Source: Streptomyces ferrugineus (GTDB lineage: Bacteria; Actinomycetota; Actinomycetes; Streptomycetales; Streptomycetaceae). From it: a DNA stretch of 64,000 nucleotides. The stretch spans positions 4,216,001 through 4,280,000 of the forward strand of contig NZ_CP063373.1 in NCBI RefSeq assembly GCF_015160855.1, written 5' to 3'. Below, piece after piece: positions 28,622-36,573 of this stretch. How positions within the stretch are numbered: position 1 is the stretch's first letter; each line of letters opens with the position of its first letter. Below the pieces are notes generated by a model that searched no databases, was not told the origin of the DNA, and saw only the letters and a program-made list of their open reading frames with translations. The position numbers were made by a program, and so were the translations under genes.

Positions 28622-28649
28622 CCTCCTCGGTGGGTGAACACCGAGGAGG
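28622..28649 (-). promoter_or_regulatory. 11-bp hairpin enclosing the bL32 ribosome-binding site
   Basis: Arms at 28622-28632 and 28639-28649 pair perfectly around a 6-nt loop. On the mRNA, AGGAGG (complement of 28622-28627) is the distal part of the stem, about 6 nt before the ATG. If transcribed in full, it would hide the ribosome site. If transcription starts inside the distal arm, as one promoter reading predicts, only the open form would exist. Confidence 0.55.
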
Positions 28650-28654
28650 CTATA

Positions 28655-28675
28655 TGAAAATGGATCCCATTAACA
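28655..28675. promoter_or_regulatory. Zur-like operator over the bL32/CobW promoter
   Basis: This is an imperfect dyad, TGAAAATGG-ATC-CCATTAACA, in the 94-bp gap before the bL32 gene. It is AT-rich in a GC-rich genome and resembles actinobacterial Zur boxes (TGAAAAT half-site). On the minus strand it sits between TTGTTA and TATAGC (16-bp spacer), an arrangement that would let a zinc-bound repressor block the promoter. Confidence 0.6.
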
Positions 28676-28709
28676 ATTGACCGTTGTTTCCCGGGGCTGC
28701 TCCGGCGGG

Positions 28710-30305
28710 CTAGTCCTTGGTGCCCACCAGCATGCGCACCTCGAACTCCGTGTACGCGGCGTCCTCCTGGGGCTGCCGGCGTTCGCCCAGCACCGTGCCG
28801 AGCCAGCCGAGGAGGAAGCCCGCCGGGATGGAGACGATGCCCGGGTTCTGCAGCGGGAACCAGGCGAAGTCGGACTCCGGGTAGAACGAGCCCGGCGTGG
28901 CGGAGACCACGGGGGAGAACAACACCAGCAGGACCGAGCAGGCCAGGCCGCCCCAGAGGCTGAGCAGCGCTCCCTGGCCGGTGAAGCGGCGCCAGAAGAG
29001 GGTGTACACGATCGTCGGCAGGATCGCGGACGCCGCGATGGCGAAGGCGAGGAACGCCAGCGTCGCGGTGTTGGCGCCCCAGGACACCAGGGCGAGCATC
29101 ATCGCCAGGATGCCGATGACGGCGGCGGACAGCCGGGCGACCATCAACTCCTCGGTCTCGCTCGCGCGGCCCTTGCGGATCACCTCGCCGTACAGGTCGT
29201 GGGCGAGGGAGGTGGCGGCGGCGAGGGTGAGGCCGGCGGCCACGGCCAGCAGCGTGACGAAGGCGAGGCAGGACAGCAGGGCCGTGAGGACGCCGCCGCC
29301 GAGGGCGTTGGCCAGGAGCAGCACGGCGGCGTCGCCCTTGTGGTCGGTGTTCGAGATGGTCTCCCGGCCCACGACGGCGGTGGCGCCGAGGCCGAGGACG
29401 CCGGCCGCCAGGCAGACCAGGCCCACCAGGCCCACCGCCCAGACGACGGAGGAGCGCAGGACGTCGACCTTACGAGGGGCGAGCAGACGCATCACGACGT
29501 GGGGGAGGGCGGCGAGGCCGAGGACGATCGCCAGTTGCAGGCTGAAGAAGTCGATCTTGCTCGAGGTGCTGACGCCGTAGCGCAGTCCGGGCTCCAGGAA
29601 CTGGGTGCCGGTTCCGCTGTTGTCCGCGGCCGCGGACAACAGGGCGCCCGGGTTCCAGTCGTAGTGGTGCAGCACCATGACCGCGGTGACCGTCACGCCC
29701 GCCACCAGCATCACGGCCTTGATGATCTGGATGACCGTGGCTCCGGGTGCGCCGCCGATGGCCGCGTACACGATGACGATGGTGCCGATCACGATCACGC
29801 ACAGGGTGCGGGTCGCCGCGCTGGGTTCGCCGGTGAACTGGGTCAACAGGGCGATGCTGCCGACGAGTTGGGCGACCAGATAGAGAGTGGTGATGGCCAG
29901 GGTGCACACGGCGAGGGCGAGTCGCGCCGGTCGCTGCAGCCGGGGCAGGCGCATGGCGAGGGTGTCGCCGAGGGTGAACCTGCCCGCGCGGCGCAGGGGT
30001 TCGGCGATCAGCAGCAGCACCATCATCCAGGCGACCACGGTGCCGCCGAGGTACATCAGCCCGTCGTAGCCGGTCAGGGCGACCAGTCCGGTGCTGCCCA
30101 GCAGGGTCGCGGCGGACAGGTAGTCACCGCACATCGCGAGGCCGTTGCGCAGCGGGGACATGGTGCGGTTGCCGAGGTAGAACTCGCTGATCTCGTCGCG
30201 CTGAGGGGCCGTCAGCAGTGCCATGAACAGCGTGACCACGACCACCGACAGGAACAGCACGAACGTCAGTTGCAGGCTGAACCGGTCGACGATGCCTTCG
30301 GACAT
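28710..30305 (-). CDS. Sodium:solute symporter, acetate permease (ActP) type
   Basis: This 531-residue protein has about 13 hydrophobic segments. It is of the sodium/solute symporter family that takes up acetate and other short monocarboxylates: SEFYLGNRTMSPLRNGLAMCGDYLSAATLLG and GFGDTL-like segments fit ActP. The start at ATG 30305 is 2 nt after the stop of the DUF485 gene; a GTG at 30311 is an alternative. The DUF485-ActP gene order is standard for acetate transport operons. Confidence 0.9.
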   Translation of the reverse strand: MSEGIVDRFSLQLTFVLFLSVVVVTLFMALLTAPQRDEISEFYLGNRTMSPLRNGLAMCGDYLSAATLLGSTGLVALTGYDGLMYLGGTVVAWMMVLLLIAEPLRRAGRFTLGDTLAMRLPRLQRPARLALAVCTLAITTLYLVAQLVGSIALLTQFTGEPSAATRTLCVIVIGTIVIVYAAIGGAPGATVIQIIKAVMLVAGVTVTAVMVLHHYDWNPGALLSAAADNSGTGTQFLEPGLRYGVSTSSKIDFFSLQLAIVLGLAALPHVVMRLLAPRKVDVLRSSVVWAVGLVGLVCLAAGVLGLGATAVVGRETISNTDHKGDAAVLLLANALGGGVLTALLSCLAFVTLLAVAAGLTLAAATSLAHDLYGEVIRKGRASETEELMVARLSAAVIGILAMMLALVSWGANTATLAFLAFAIAASAILPTIVYTLFWRRFTGQGALLSLWGGLACSVLLVLFSPVVSATPGSFYPESDFAWFPLQNPGIVSIPAGFLLGWLGTVLGERRQPQEDAAYTEFEVRMLVGTKD

Positions 30306-30307
30306 GG

Positions 30308-30760
30308 TCACCACGTGCGGTACCCCCCGGAGCCGGGGCGGACGGTCTGTCCGGCGTCGCCGTGCGAGCCCGCCTGTTGCTGGTGCAGTCGTGAACTCAG
30401 GCCGCGGGCGAGCGGATCGACCCGGGTGCGCATGTGCCGTACATAGCACCAGGCCGTCACGCCCATCACGACGAACTGCCCGAGCCCCAGGGCGAGGCCA
30501 AGCGTGAGGGCCCCGGCCAGGCGCTGGTTCATCAGGCCGGGAACGGAGTGCGACAGCAGGACGTACAGCAGGAATCCGCCGACGGACAGGAGCGACGCGC
30601 GGACGCCGAACCCGCGCTGGGCGCGGCGCAGAGAGTGAAATTCAGGGTCTTCGGATATGCGCTGGGGTGGGGCAGGCGCGTTATTCGGCGAACCGTATGT
30701 GGAGCCGTATGTGGAGCCGTATGTGAAAGAATTGTCGTGCCATGGTGAAAAATCGGGCAC
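30308..30760 (-). CDS. DUF485 membrane protein, symporter partner
   Basis: This 150-residue protein has two membrane segments (about 58-75 and 84-104) and the DUF485 signature FHSLRRAQRGF near residue 42, with CYVRHMRTRVDPLA after the second helix. An N-terminal cytoplasmic tail holds three TYGS-like repeats. It is an expected partner of the downstream ActP-type symporter. No ribosome site is obvious at ATG 30760. The 289-bp gap 30761-31049 between this gene and the divergent HAD gene holds no feature I recognise. Confidence 0.85.
   Translation of the reverse strand: MPDFSPWHDNSFTYGSTYGSTYGSPNNAPAPPQRISEDPEFHSLRRAQRGFGVRASLLSVGGFLLYVLLSHSVPGLMNQRLAGALTLGLALGLGQFVVMGVTAWCYVRHMRTRVDPLARGLSSRLHQQQAGSHGDAGQTVRPGSGGYRTW
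30690..30725 (-). repeat. Three tandem 12-bp units encoding Thr-Tyr-Gly-Ser
   Basis: Three copies of GAGCCGTATGTG (the first with one change) lie head to tail near the 5' end of the DUF485 gene and keep the reading frame. Copy number could vary without frameshift. Confidence 0.9.
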
Positions 30761-31049
30761 AGGCGCACCTTCTTCGCTGCGTCATGCCGAACACACTGGT
30801 GAGTGCGGGCTTGGTGGGGGGACGGTCGGAGCGGCGAAAGCCGGAAGCCGGAGTATGTCAGCGGGCTCTTTCAACAATCAACCGGCTCTGTGAATTGCCG
30901 AACCCCGGTGGCGTGTTCACGCCCCTCACGATTCATCGGCGATCTTCTGTGGCCTGGGAAGAAAGGCCGTCCCGGAGATAGTCCGGACCATGCCTTTCGG
31001 CCGGTCTGTCTCAAACAGGACCCAGGAGGATCCCTGAAGCCCCTTTAGG

Positions 31050-31550
31050 GTGAGAGATGTGACGGACAGCAACGAGCGCCCGATCGCCGTGTTCGACCTG
31101 GACAACACCCTCGCCGACACGGCACATCGGCAGCACTTCCTGGAGCGCAGGCCCCGGGACTGGGACGCCTTCTTCGCGGCCGCCCCGCAGGACCCGCCCA
31201 TCGAGGAGGGCATCGCCCTGGTCCGGGAGAGCGCCGAGGAGTGCGAGATCCGCTATCTCACCGGGCGTCCCGAGCGCTGCCGGCGCGACACCCTCGACTG
31301 GCTCGCGGCGCACGGACTGCCCGACGGGCCGGTGTACATGCGGCGCGACAACGACCGCAGGCCCGCCCGGCGCACCAAGCTCGAGATCCTGCGCCGCCTC
31401 GCCCGCACCCGGGAGATCCGGGTGCTGGTGGACGACGACGAACTGGTCTGCGAGGACGCCGAACGGGCCGGCTTCACCGTCGTACGGGCGCGCTGGACCG
31501 CCCCCTCCGCCGCGCTGAAGGCGGCACAGGAGCGGGAGGGGCGGACCTGA
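31050..31550 (+). CDS. HAD-type phosphatase, polynucleotide kinase 3'-phosphatase-like
   Basis: This 166-residue protein has the HAD nucleophile motif FDLDNTLAD, YLTGRPERCRRDT (motif II), a conserved Lys in RRTKLEIL and VLVDDDELVC (acidic motif). It resembles the isolated phosphatase domain of T4 Pnkp-like proteins, which remove phosphates from nucleic-acid ends or nucleotides. No kinase domain is attached. Start GTG 31050 or GTG 31059 cannot be separated; neither has a strong ribosome site. Confidence 0.85.
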   Translation: MRDVTDSNERPIAVFDLDNTLADTAHRQHFLERRPRDWDAFFAAAPQDPPIEEGIALVRESAEECEIRYLTGRPERCRRDTLDWLAAHGLPDGPVYMRRDNDRRPARRTKLEILRRLARTREIRVLVDDDELVCEDAERAGFTVVRARWTAPSAALKAAQEREGRT

Positions 31551-31575
31551 GGACCAGGCTCCTGGCCGCAGCCGC

Positions 31576-31791
31576 CTAGTCGGACTCCTCCAGGCGGAAG
31601 CCGACCTTCATGGTCACCTGCCAGTGCGCGATCTCACCGTTCTCGAGCTGGCCACGCACCTCGACCACCTCGAACCAGTCCAGGTTGCGCAGGGTCTGCG
31701 AGGCGCGCGCGATGCCGTTGCGGATCGCCTGGTCCACGCCCTCGGGCGAGGTCCCGACGATGTCCGTGACCCGGTAGGTGTGGTTCGACAT
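31576..31791 (-). CDS. Dodecin flavin-storage protein
   Basis: This 71-residue protein has the dodecin fold pattern: HTYRVTDIVGTSPEGVDQAI, NLDWFEVVEVRGQLENGEIAHWQVTMKVGFRLE. Dodecins form hollow dodecamers that bind riboflavin, FMN or CoA and buffer free flavin. The Trp of NLDWFEV is the flavin-stacking residue. The start at ATG 31791 has a GAGGAG site. It lies downstream of egtD on the same strand, 66 bp away. Confidence 0.93.
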   Translation of the reverse strand: MSNHTYRVTDIVGTSPEGVDQAIRNGIARASQTLRNLDWFEVVEVRGQLENGEIAHWQVTMKVGFRLEESD

Positions 31792-31857
31792 GTGGGTGCT
31801 CCTCTCACACGCGTCACTCCACCGTGCCCCAAGGCGCGGCATCGCGCGAGCCGTCCG

Positions 31858-32820
31858 TCAGCGGGCCACGCTCAGTGACAGCGCGAAGCGGCCCTGACGG
31901 TCCGTCCACCAGTGCGACTGCTCCAGCCCGGCCGCCGACAGCTCCGCGCCCACTCCCTCCTTGCGGAACTTCGCCGACACCTCGGTGCGCATCTCCTCGC
32001 CCGCCGCGAAGTCGACGGCGAGGTCGAGCGCGGGCACCTTCACCGTGTGCGCCGTGCGGGAGCGCAGCCGCATCTCGATCCACTCGTTGTCCGCGTCCCA
32101 GACGGCGACGTGGTCGAAAGCGTCCGGATCGAAGTCGGCGCCCAGCTCCCGGTCGATGACGGTCAGCACGTTCTTGTTGAACGCGGCCGTCACCCCGGCC
32201 GCGTCGTCGTACGCCGCGACCAGGACCCGCTCGTCCTTGACCAGGTCCGTGCCGAGCAGCAGCGCGTCCCCGGGGGAGAGCAGGGCGCGCACCGAGGTGA
32301 GGAACGCGGCCCGCTCGGCCGGCAGCAGATTGCCGATCGTGCCGCCGAGGAACGCCACCAGCCGCGGACCCGGCGCCTCCGGCAGACCGAGGCCGCCGGT
32401 GAAGTCGGCGATCAGCGCGTGCACGTGCAGAGCCGGCCGCTCCTCGATGAGCGCGTGCCCGGCCTGGGTGAGCGCGCTCTCACTGACGTCGACGGGCACA
32501 TACGTGTGCAGCCCGGTCAGCGCGTCGATCAGGTAGCGCGTCTTCTCCGAGGAGCCGGAGCCCAGTTCGACCAGGGTGCGGGCGCCGGTCGCGGCGGCGA
32601 TCTCGCCGGCCCGGTCGACGAGGATCTCCCGCTCGGCGCGGGTGGGGTAGTACTCCGGCAACTCGGTGATCTTCTCGAAGAGTTCGCTGCCGTGCGCGTC
32701 GTAGAACCACTTCGGCGGCAGCGTCTTGGGAGTGCTGGTCAGGCCCTTGAGGACATCGGCGCGCAGGGCCGCGTCGGTGGCGTCCTCGGGCAGGGTGCGG
32801 GTCAGCAGGAACGGACTCAC
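31858..32820 (-). CDS. egtD: L-histidine N-alpha-methyltransferase (EgtD)
   Basis: This 320-residue enzyme trimethylates histidine to hercynine with SAM, the first committed step to ergothioneine. Signatures are KTLPPKWFYDAHGSELFEKIT, LPEYYPTRAEREIL, the SAM loop LVELGSGSSEKTRYLI and FLGGTIGNL. GTG 32820 overlaps the egtC stop (GTGA), so it is translationally coupled. It is the last gene of egtABCD. Confidence 0.96.
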   Translation of the reverse strand: MSPFLLTRTLPEDATDAALRADVLKGLTSTPKTLPPKWFYDAHGSELFEKITELPEYYPTRAEREILVDRAGEIAAATGARTLVELGSGSSEKTRYLIDALTGLHTYVPVDVSESALTQAGHALIEERPALHVHALIADFTGGLGLPEAPGPRLVAFLGGTIGNLLPAERAAFLTSVRALLSPGDALLLGTDLVKDERVLVAAYDDAAGVTAAFNKNVLTVIDRELGADFDPDAFDHVAVWDADNEWIEMRLRSRTAHTVKVPALDLAVDFAAGEEMRTEVSAKFRKEGVGAELSAAGLEQSHWWTDRQGRFALSLSVAR

Positions 32821-33608
32821 GTGCTGGGCTCCTTGGACGGTGCGGGGACCAGGGGGTCGCTGGGTTCCTTGAGCGGGGTGAGCAGCACATCGGTGCGGCT
32901 CGCCGCGAGGAGGGTGCGGTCGGGGACCTGAATCCAGTGCGGATCGTCGTCGTAGGGCTCGGAGGCCACGACGGTGCCGCCGCCGGGGCGGGTCAGATAC
33001 CAGAGCGTGTCGCCCCAGGCGGTCGCGGCGATGGTCTCGCCGCTGGTCAGCAGCAGGTTGAGCCGGGAGCCGGGGGCCGCCTCGGCGACCTCCAGGACCG
33101 TGTCGGCCAGCGCCTGCCCCTCCTCGTCGCCGCCGCGCAGCCGCGCGAGGACCAGCGCCCACACGAACGCCGAGTCGTTGCGGGCCTCCAGCGACAGCAG
33201 GTCCACGGCGGGCAGGCCGGAGACCAGGGGCGTCAGCGAGCCGGGCCATCCCTTGACCGCGCCGTTGTGGCTGAACAGCCAGGTGCCCGCGGCGAACGGC
33301 GCCGCCGCGGCCTCCTGGTCGGCACCCGCCACCGTCGCGTCCCGTACGGCGGCGAGCAGCGCGGTGCTGCGGACGACCCGGGCGAGATCGGCGAAGGACA
33401 CATCCGCCCAGATGGGCCCGGCCCGGCGGTACCGCGCCGGCACCGGATCCCCCTCGGCGTACCAGCCGACCCCGAAACCATCGGCGTTGACGGTCCCGTA
33501 CCGCTGCCGCCGAGGCGCCCAGGACTGGCGGTACAGGCCGTGCGGTGGCTCCACCAGGAGTCCGCCGAGCGGCTCCTCGGGGCCCAGATAGGCAAGGTGA
33601 CGGCACAT
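32817..33608 (-). CDS. egtC: Gamma-glutamyl-hercynylcysteine sulfoxide hydrolase (EgtC)
   Basis: This 263-residue class II glutamine amidotransferase-fold hydrolase removes the gamma-glutamyl group from the sulfoxide intermediate. MCRHLAYLG places the nucleophile Cys at position 2 after Met removal. NADGFGVGWY and FSHNGAVKGW are the other family motifs. The ATG overlaps the egtB stop, and its own stop overlaps the egtD GTG. Confidence 0.95.
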   Translation of the reverse strand: MCRHLAYLGPEEPLGGLLVEPPHGLYRQSWAPRRQRYGTVNADGFGVGWYAEGDPVPARYRRAGPIWADVSFADLARVVRSTALLAAVRDATVAGADQEAAAAPFAAGTWLFSHNGAVKGWPGSLTPLVSGLPAVDLLSLEARNDSAFVWALVLARLRGGDEEGQALADTVLEVAEAAPGSRLNLLLTSGETIAATAWGDTLWYLTRPGGGTVVASEPYDDDPHWIQVPDRTLLAASRTDVLLTPLKEPSDPLVPAPSKEPST

Positions 33609-34927
33609 CAGGCGTCTCCCGCCGAGCGGGCCGTGCGGAACCCGGAGAAGATCTGCCGCCGTATCGGATAGTCCCAGTTGCGGAACGTGCCCCGGCAGGC
33701 CACCGCGTCCACGGCGAACGAACCGCCGCGCAGCACCTTGTACTCGGGACCGAAGAACACCTCCGAGTACTCCTTGTACGGGAAGGCCTGGAACCCCGGG
33801 TACGGCAGGAAGTCGCTCGCCGTCCACTCCCACACGTCACCGATCAACTGCCGTACGCCGAGCGGCGACTCGCCCTCCGGGTAGCTGCCCGCCGGCGCCG
33901 GGCGCAGATGCCGCTGGCCGAGGTTGGCGTGGACCGGCGCGGGATCGGCGTCGCCCCACGGGTAGCGCATCGAGCGGTCACCGGCCGGGTCGTGGCGGGC
34001 CGCCTTCTCCCACTCGGCCTCGGTGGGCAGCCGCCGCCCGGCCCAACGGGCGTAGGCGTCCGCCTCGTACCAGCACACGTGCAGCACCGGCTCGTCCGGC
34101 GGCACGACCTCGGTGACGCCGAAGCGGCGCCGGAGCCACTGCCTGCCGTCCCGGTGCCAGAACAGCGGGGCGTGGATCGAGTGCTGCCGGATGTGCGCCC
34201 AGCCCTCCGGCGTCCACCAGTGTTCGGTGTCGTAGCCGCCGTCCTCGATGAACGCCTGGTACGCGGCGTTCGTCACCGGCGTGGTGTCGATGTGGAACGG
34301 CGCCACCTCGCGCCGGTGCGCCGGGCGTTCGTTGTCCAGCGCCCAGGGTTCGGTGGAGGTGCCCATGGTGAACGGGCCGCCGGGGACCAGGACTTCGGAC
34401 GGCCCCGTGAACAGGGGCACCGGATCCGGGTCGGGGGCGGTCAGGGCTTGCGGCCCCCTGCGGAGCTGATGGGTGATCAGCATCGTCTCGTCGTGCTGCT
34501 GCTCGTGCTGCGCGATCATCCCGAAGGCGAAGCCCGCCTCGGTCAGCCGCGTCCCGTGGAACGCGGTGCTCTCCAGGATGTCCAGCACCCGACCGCGCAC
34601 CTCGGCCGCGTAGTTCCGGGCCTCGCCCGGCGGCAGCAGCGGCAGCGAGGGGCGTTCGGCGCGCGGGTGCTCGAAGGCGTCGTAGAGGCCGTCGATCTCG
34701 GGCCGCATCGCCTCCCGCCCGGCGACCGCCCGCAGCAGCCACTGCTCCTCCTGGTTGCCGATGTGCGCGAGGTCCCACACCAGCGGCGACATCAGCGGCG
34801 AGTGCTGGGCGGTCAGGTCGGGGTCCTCGACACAGGAGGTGAGCAGGGTGGTGCGGGCACGGGCGGTGGTCAGGGTGGTCAGCGCCCGCTCGCGGAGCGT
34901 GTCGACGTCGAAAGCGGGGTCGGTCAT
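33608..34927 (-). CDS. egtB: Hercynine oxygenase / sulfoxide synthase (EgtB)
   Basis: This 439-residue non-heme iron enzyme joins hercynine to gamma-glutamylcysteine with oxygen to form the sulfoxide. The N-terminal DinB-like domain gives iron-ligand His in LAHIGNQEEQ and in QHEQQHDET. The C-terminal formylglycine-generating-enzyme fold holds VPGGPFTMGT, PTEAEWEKAA, GDVWEWTASDF and LRGGSFAVD. It overlaps egtA by 4 bp. Confidence 0.96.
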   Translation of the reverse strand: MTDPAFDVDTLRERALTTLTTARARTTLLTSCVEDPDLTAQHSPLMSPLVWDLAHIGNQEEQWLLRAVAGREAMRPEIDGLYDAFEHPRAERPSLPLLPPGEARNYAAEVRGRVLDILESTAFHGTRLTEAGFAFGMIAQHEQQHDETMLITHQLRRGPQALTAPDPDPVPLFTGPSEVLVPGGPFTMGTSTEPWALDNERPAHRREVAPFHIDTTPVTNAAYQAFIEDGGYDTEHWWTPEGWAHIRQHSIHAPLFWHRDGRQWLRRRFGVTEVVPPDEPVLHVCWYEADAYARWAGRRLPTEAEWEKAARHDPAGDRSMRYPWGDADPAPVHANLGQRHLRPAPAGSYPEGESPLGVRQLIGDVWEWTASDFLPYPGFQAFPYKEYSEVFFGPEYKVLRGGSFAVDAVACRGTFRNWDYPIRRQIFSGFRTARSAGDA

Positions 34928-36258
34928 GTGCGGATGTCCTTCCCATGCAGGGTGCGGTCCGTGCCGTAGAGCTCGTCCAGCAGGTCGTCGGCGGGGCAGC
35001 GGCCCCTTGCGACATAGCGGTCCTGGTACGCCGCCACCGCGTCCATGACCTCGGCCGTGGCCCCCAGCCGGGGCAGGGCCTGTAGCGCCGCCGCGAAACA
35101 GGTGTCCGCCACCTCCCGCAGCTCCGGGTCGGCGAGGCCCGAGCGGGCCGCGTCGGTCCACAGCGGGTTGTGCGGCGCGGGCAGCGACAGCGCGCGCTCG
35201 GCCAGCGGCTTCACGGCGCGGTAGGCGGTCTCGGCCGCCTCCGGGTCGTCGAAGAGCGCGGTCGTCACGGCGAGCGGCACGATCCAGCCGTCCTCGCCGG
35301 GCTGGGCGTCGATCATGCGCAGTTCCAGATGGCCACGCGGTCTGACCGGCGGGAACAGTGTCGTGAGGTGGTAGTCGAGATCCTCCTGCGTGGGCGGTCT
35401 GGGCACCCCCGATCCGGGCGCCCTCGATCCGGGCGCCCCCGATCTGGTCCACTCCCGGAACGACAGCCCGTCCGGGACGTCCCACGGGCCACCCTCCCGG
35501 CGCACGCACATCACCGGCGCGTCCAGGACGTGCCGCGCCCAGACGGCCCGAGGATCGCCGTTCAGCGGGGGAGCGCCCGCGCGGCCCGGGCCGATCTCCA
35601 TCCACAGCAGCTGCCGGGTGGAGAGCCAGCCGGTGGGCTCGCTCCCGGCCAGCGGGGAGTTGGCGAACGCGGCGACCAGGACCGCGCCGAGCTGGTGCGC
35701 CAGCCACCAGCGCCGCCCGTGCCCGAGGGTGCCGGGCTCGTCGTATCCGGCGTCCAGGCACACCTGGACGGAGGCCGAGGTGCACATCATGGCGCGGCCG
35801 GCCGGACCCGCACGGTCCAGATACGCCTCCATCGCGTCATAGCGCGGCTGGCGCAGGAAACGGCGGGGCGAGTGCCAGGGATCGTTGCCGATGCCGACCA
35901 GAGCGAGACCGTGCTCGCGCAGGACCGCGCGGGCGGCGTCGAGGTCGGCGGAGACGGTACCGATGCACTCCATCAGGGAGGCGGCGGGCGGCGAGCTCAG
36001 CTCCAGCTGGCCGCCGGGTTCGACGGTGAGCGCCGACCTCAGGGGCACGGTCCGCAGTGCGGCGTAGGCCGCTTCGAGTCGTTCGGGTGTCACGGGGAGC
36101 CGCGGGCTGCGCAGCTCATGGACGAGCCATTCCACTTCGACCCCGAGCGTGCGGGGTGGGCCGGTCTTGAAGCAGATGCCCCGGACCAGGGCCTCCACCT
36201 CGGCTTCGGTGACCGCGGTGCGAGGCTGCTCCGTACAGCCACTGACCGAATCGGACAT
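34924..36258 (-). CDS. egtA: Glutamate--cysteine ligase (EgtA)
   Basis: This 444-residue ATP-grasp-independent GCS2-type ligase makes gamma-glutamylcysteine for EgtB. Signatures are LGVEVEWLVH, VEPGGQLELSSPP and the HLELRMIDAQ strand. The start at ATG 36258 has a strong AGGAGG site. A 15-bp in-frame repeat at about 35405-35440 inserts GAPGSRAPGSG, probably a surface loop. It heads egtABCD; no egtE is in the window, so the C-S lyase must be encoded elsewhere. Confidence 0.94.
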   Translation of the reverse strand: MSDSVSGCTEQPRTAVTEAEVEALVRGICFKTGPPRTLGVEVEWLVHELRSPRLPVTPERLEAAYAALRTVPLRSALTVEPGGQLELSSPPAASLMECIGTVSADLDAARAVLREHGLALVGIGNDPWHSPRRFLRQPRYDAMEAYLDRAGPAGRAMMCTSASVQVCLDAGYDEPGTLGHGRRWWLAHQLGAVLVAAFANSPLAGSEPTGWLSTRQLLWMEIGPGRAGAPPLNGDPRAVWARHVLDAPVMCVRREGGPWDVPDGLSFREWTRSGAPGSRAPGSGVPRPPTQEDLDYHLTTLFPPVRPRGHLELRMIDAQPGEDGWIVPLAVTTALFDDPEAAETAYRAVKPLAERALSLPAPHNPLWTDAARSGLADPELREVADTCFAAALQALPRLGATAEVMDAVAAYQDRYVARGRCPADDLLDELYGTDRTLHGKDIRT

Positions 36259-36349
36259 GTCGGGATCCTCCTGAGAGTCCAGGGTGCAGTGCCACCGGCC
36301 CGGATCTTGTGGGGCCGGGTCGGCACACTCGTCCAACCCAAAACCCTCT

Positions 36350-36379
36350 CGCCGCTTCGCACAAGAGTGCGTAGCGGCG
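36350..36379. promoter_or_regulatory. Inverted repeat upstream of egtA
   Basis: Thirteen-base arms (36350-36362 and 36367-36379) with one mismatch flank the loop AAGA, about 92 nt upstream of the egtA start. It is a candidate operator or attenuator hairpin. The rest of the 315-bp divergent gap 36259-36573 holds the egtA and PARG ribosome regions and no recognised gene. Confidence 0.4.
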
Positions 36380-36573
36380 CGTTCCGGAGCGGTAACTTCC
36401 GCGCTCCGGGCGTTGGCAGGGGCTTTCCCGGTCGTTCTCGGTCGGCTGTGGGGCCCGGGAATTCTGTTGCACCGCATCACCAGCATCGCTCACGATGCGT
36501 GGGTGAGCACGACGGGGGAGATCGCGGGCGGCCCGAGCGGTCGCGTGACCATGGCGCGCACGGGGGTGGCGCC

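Noticed and set aside
25367..28657. 1096-residue plus-strand frame over LuxR and CobW genes
   Set aside because: Shadow of two genes with complete domains on the minus strand. It has no domain of its own.
28677..30446. 589-residue plus-strand frame opposite the symporter gene
   Set aside because: Composition (Gly/Gln/His/Asp runs) is typical of antisense reading of a membrane protein.
30742..30981. Small plus-strand frame divergent from the DUF485 gene
   Set aside because: No ribosome site and no recognisable protein features.
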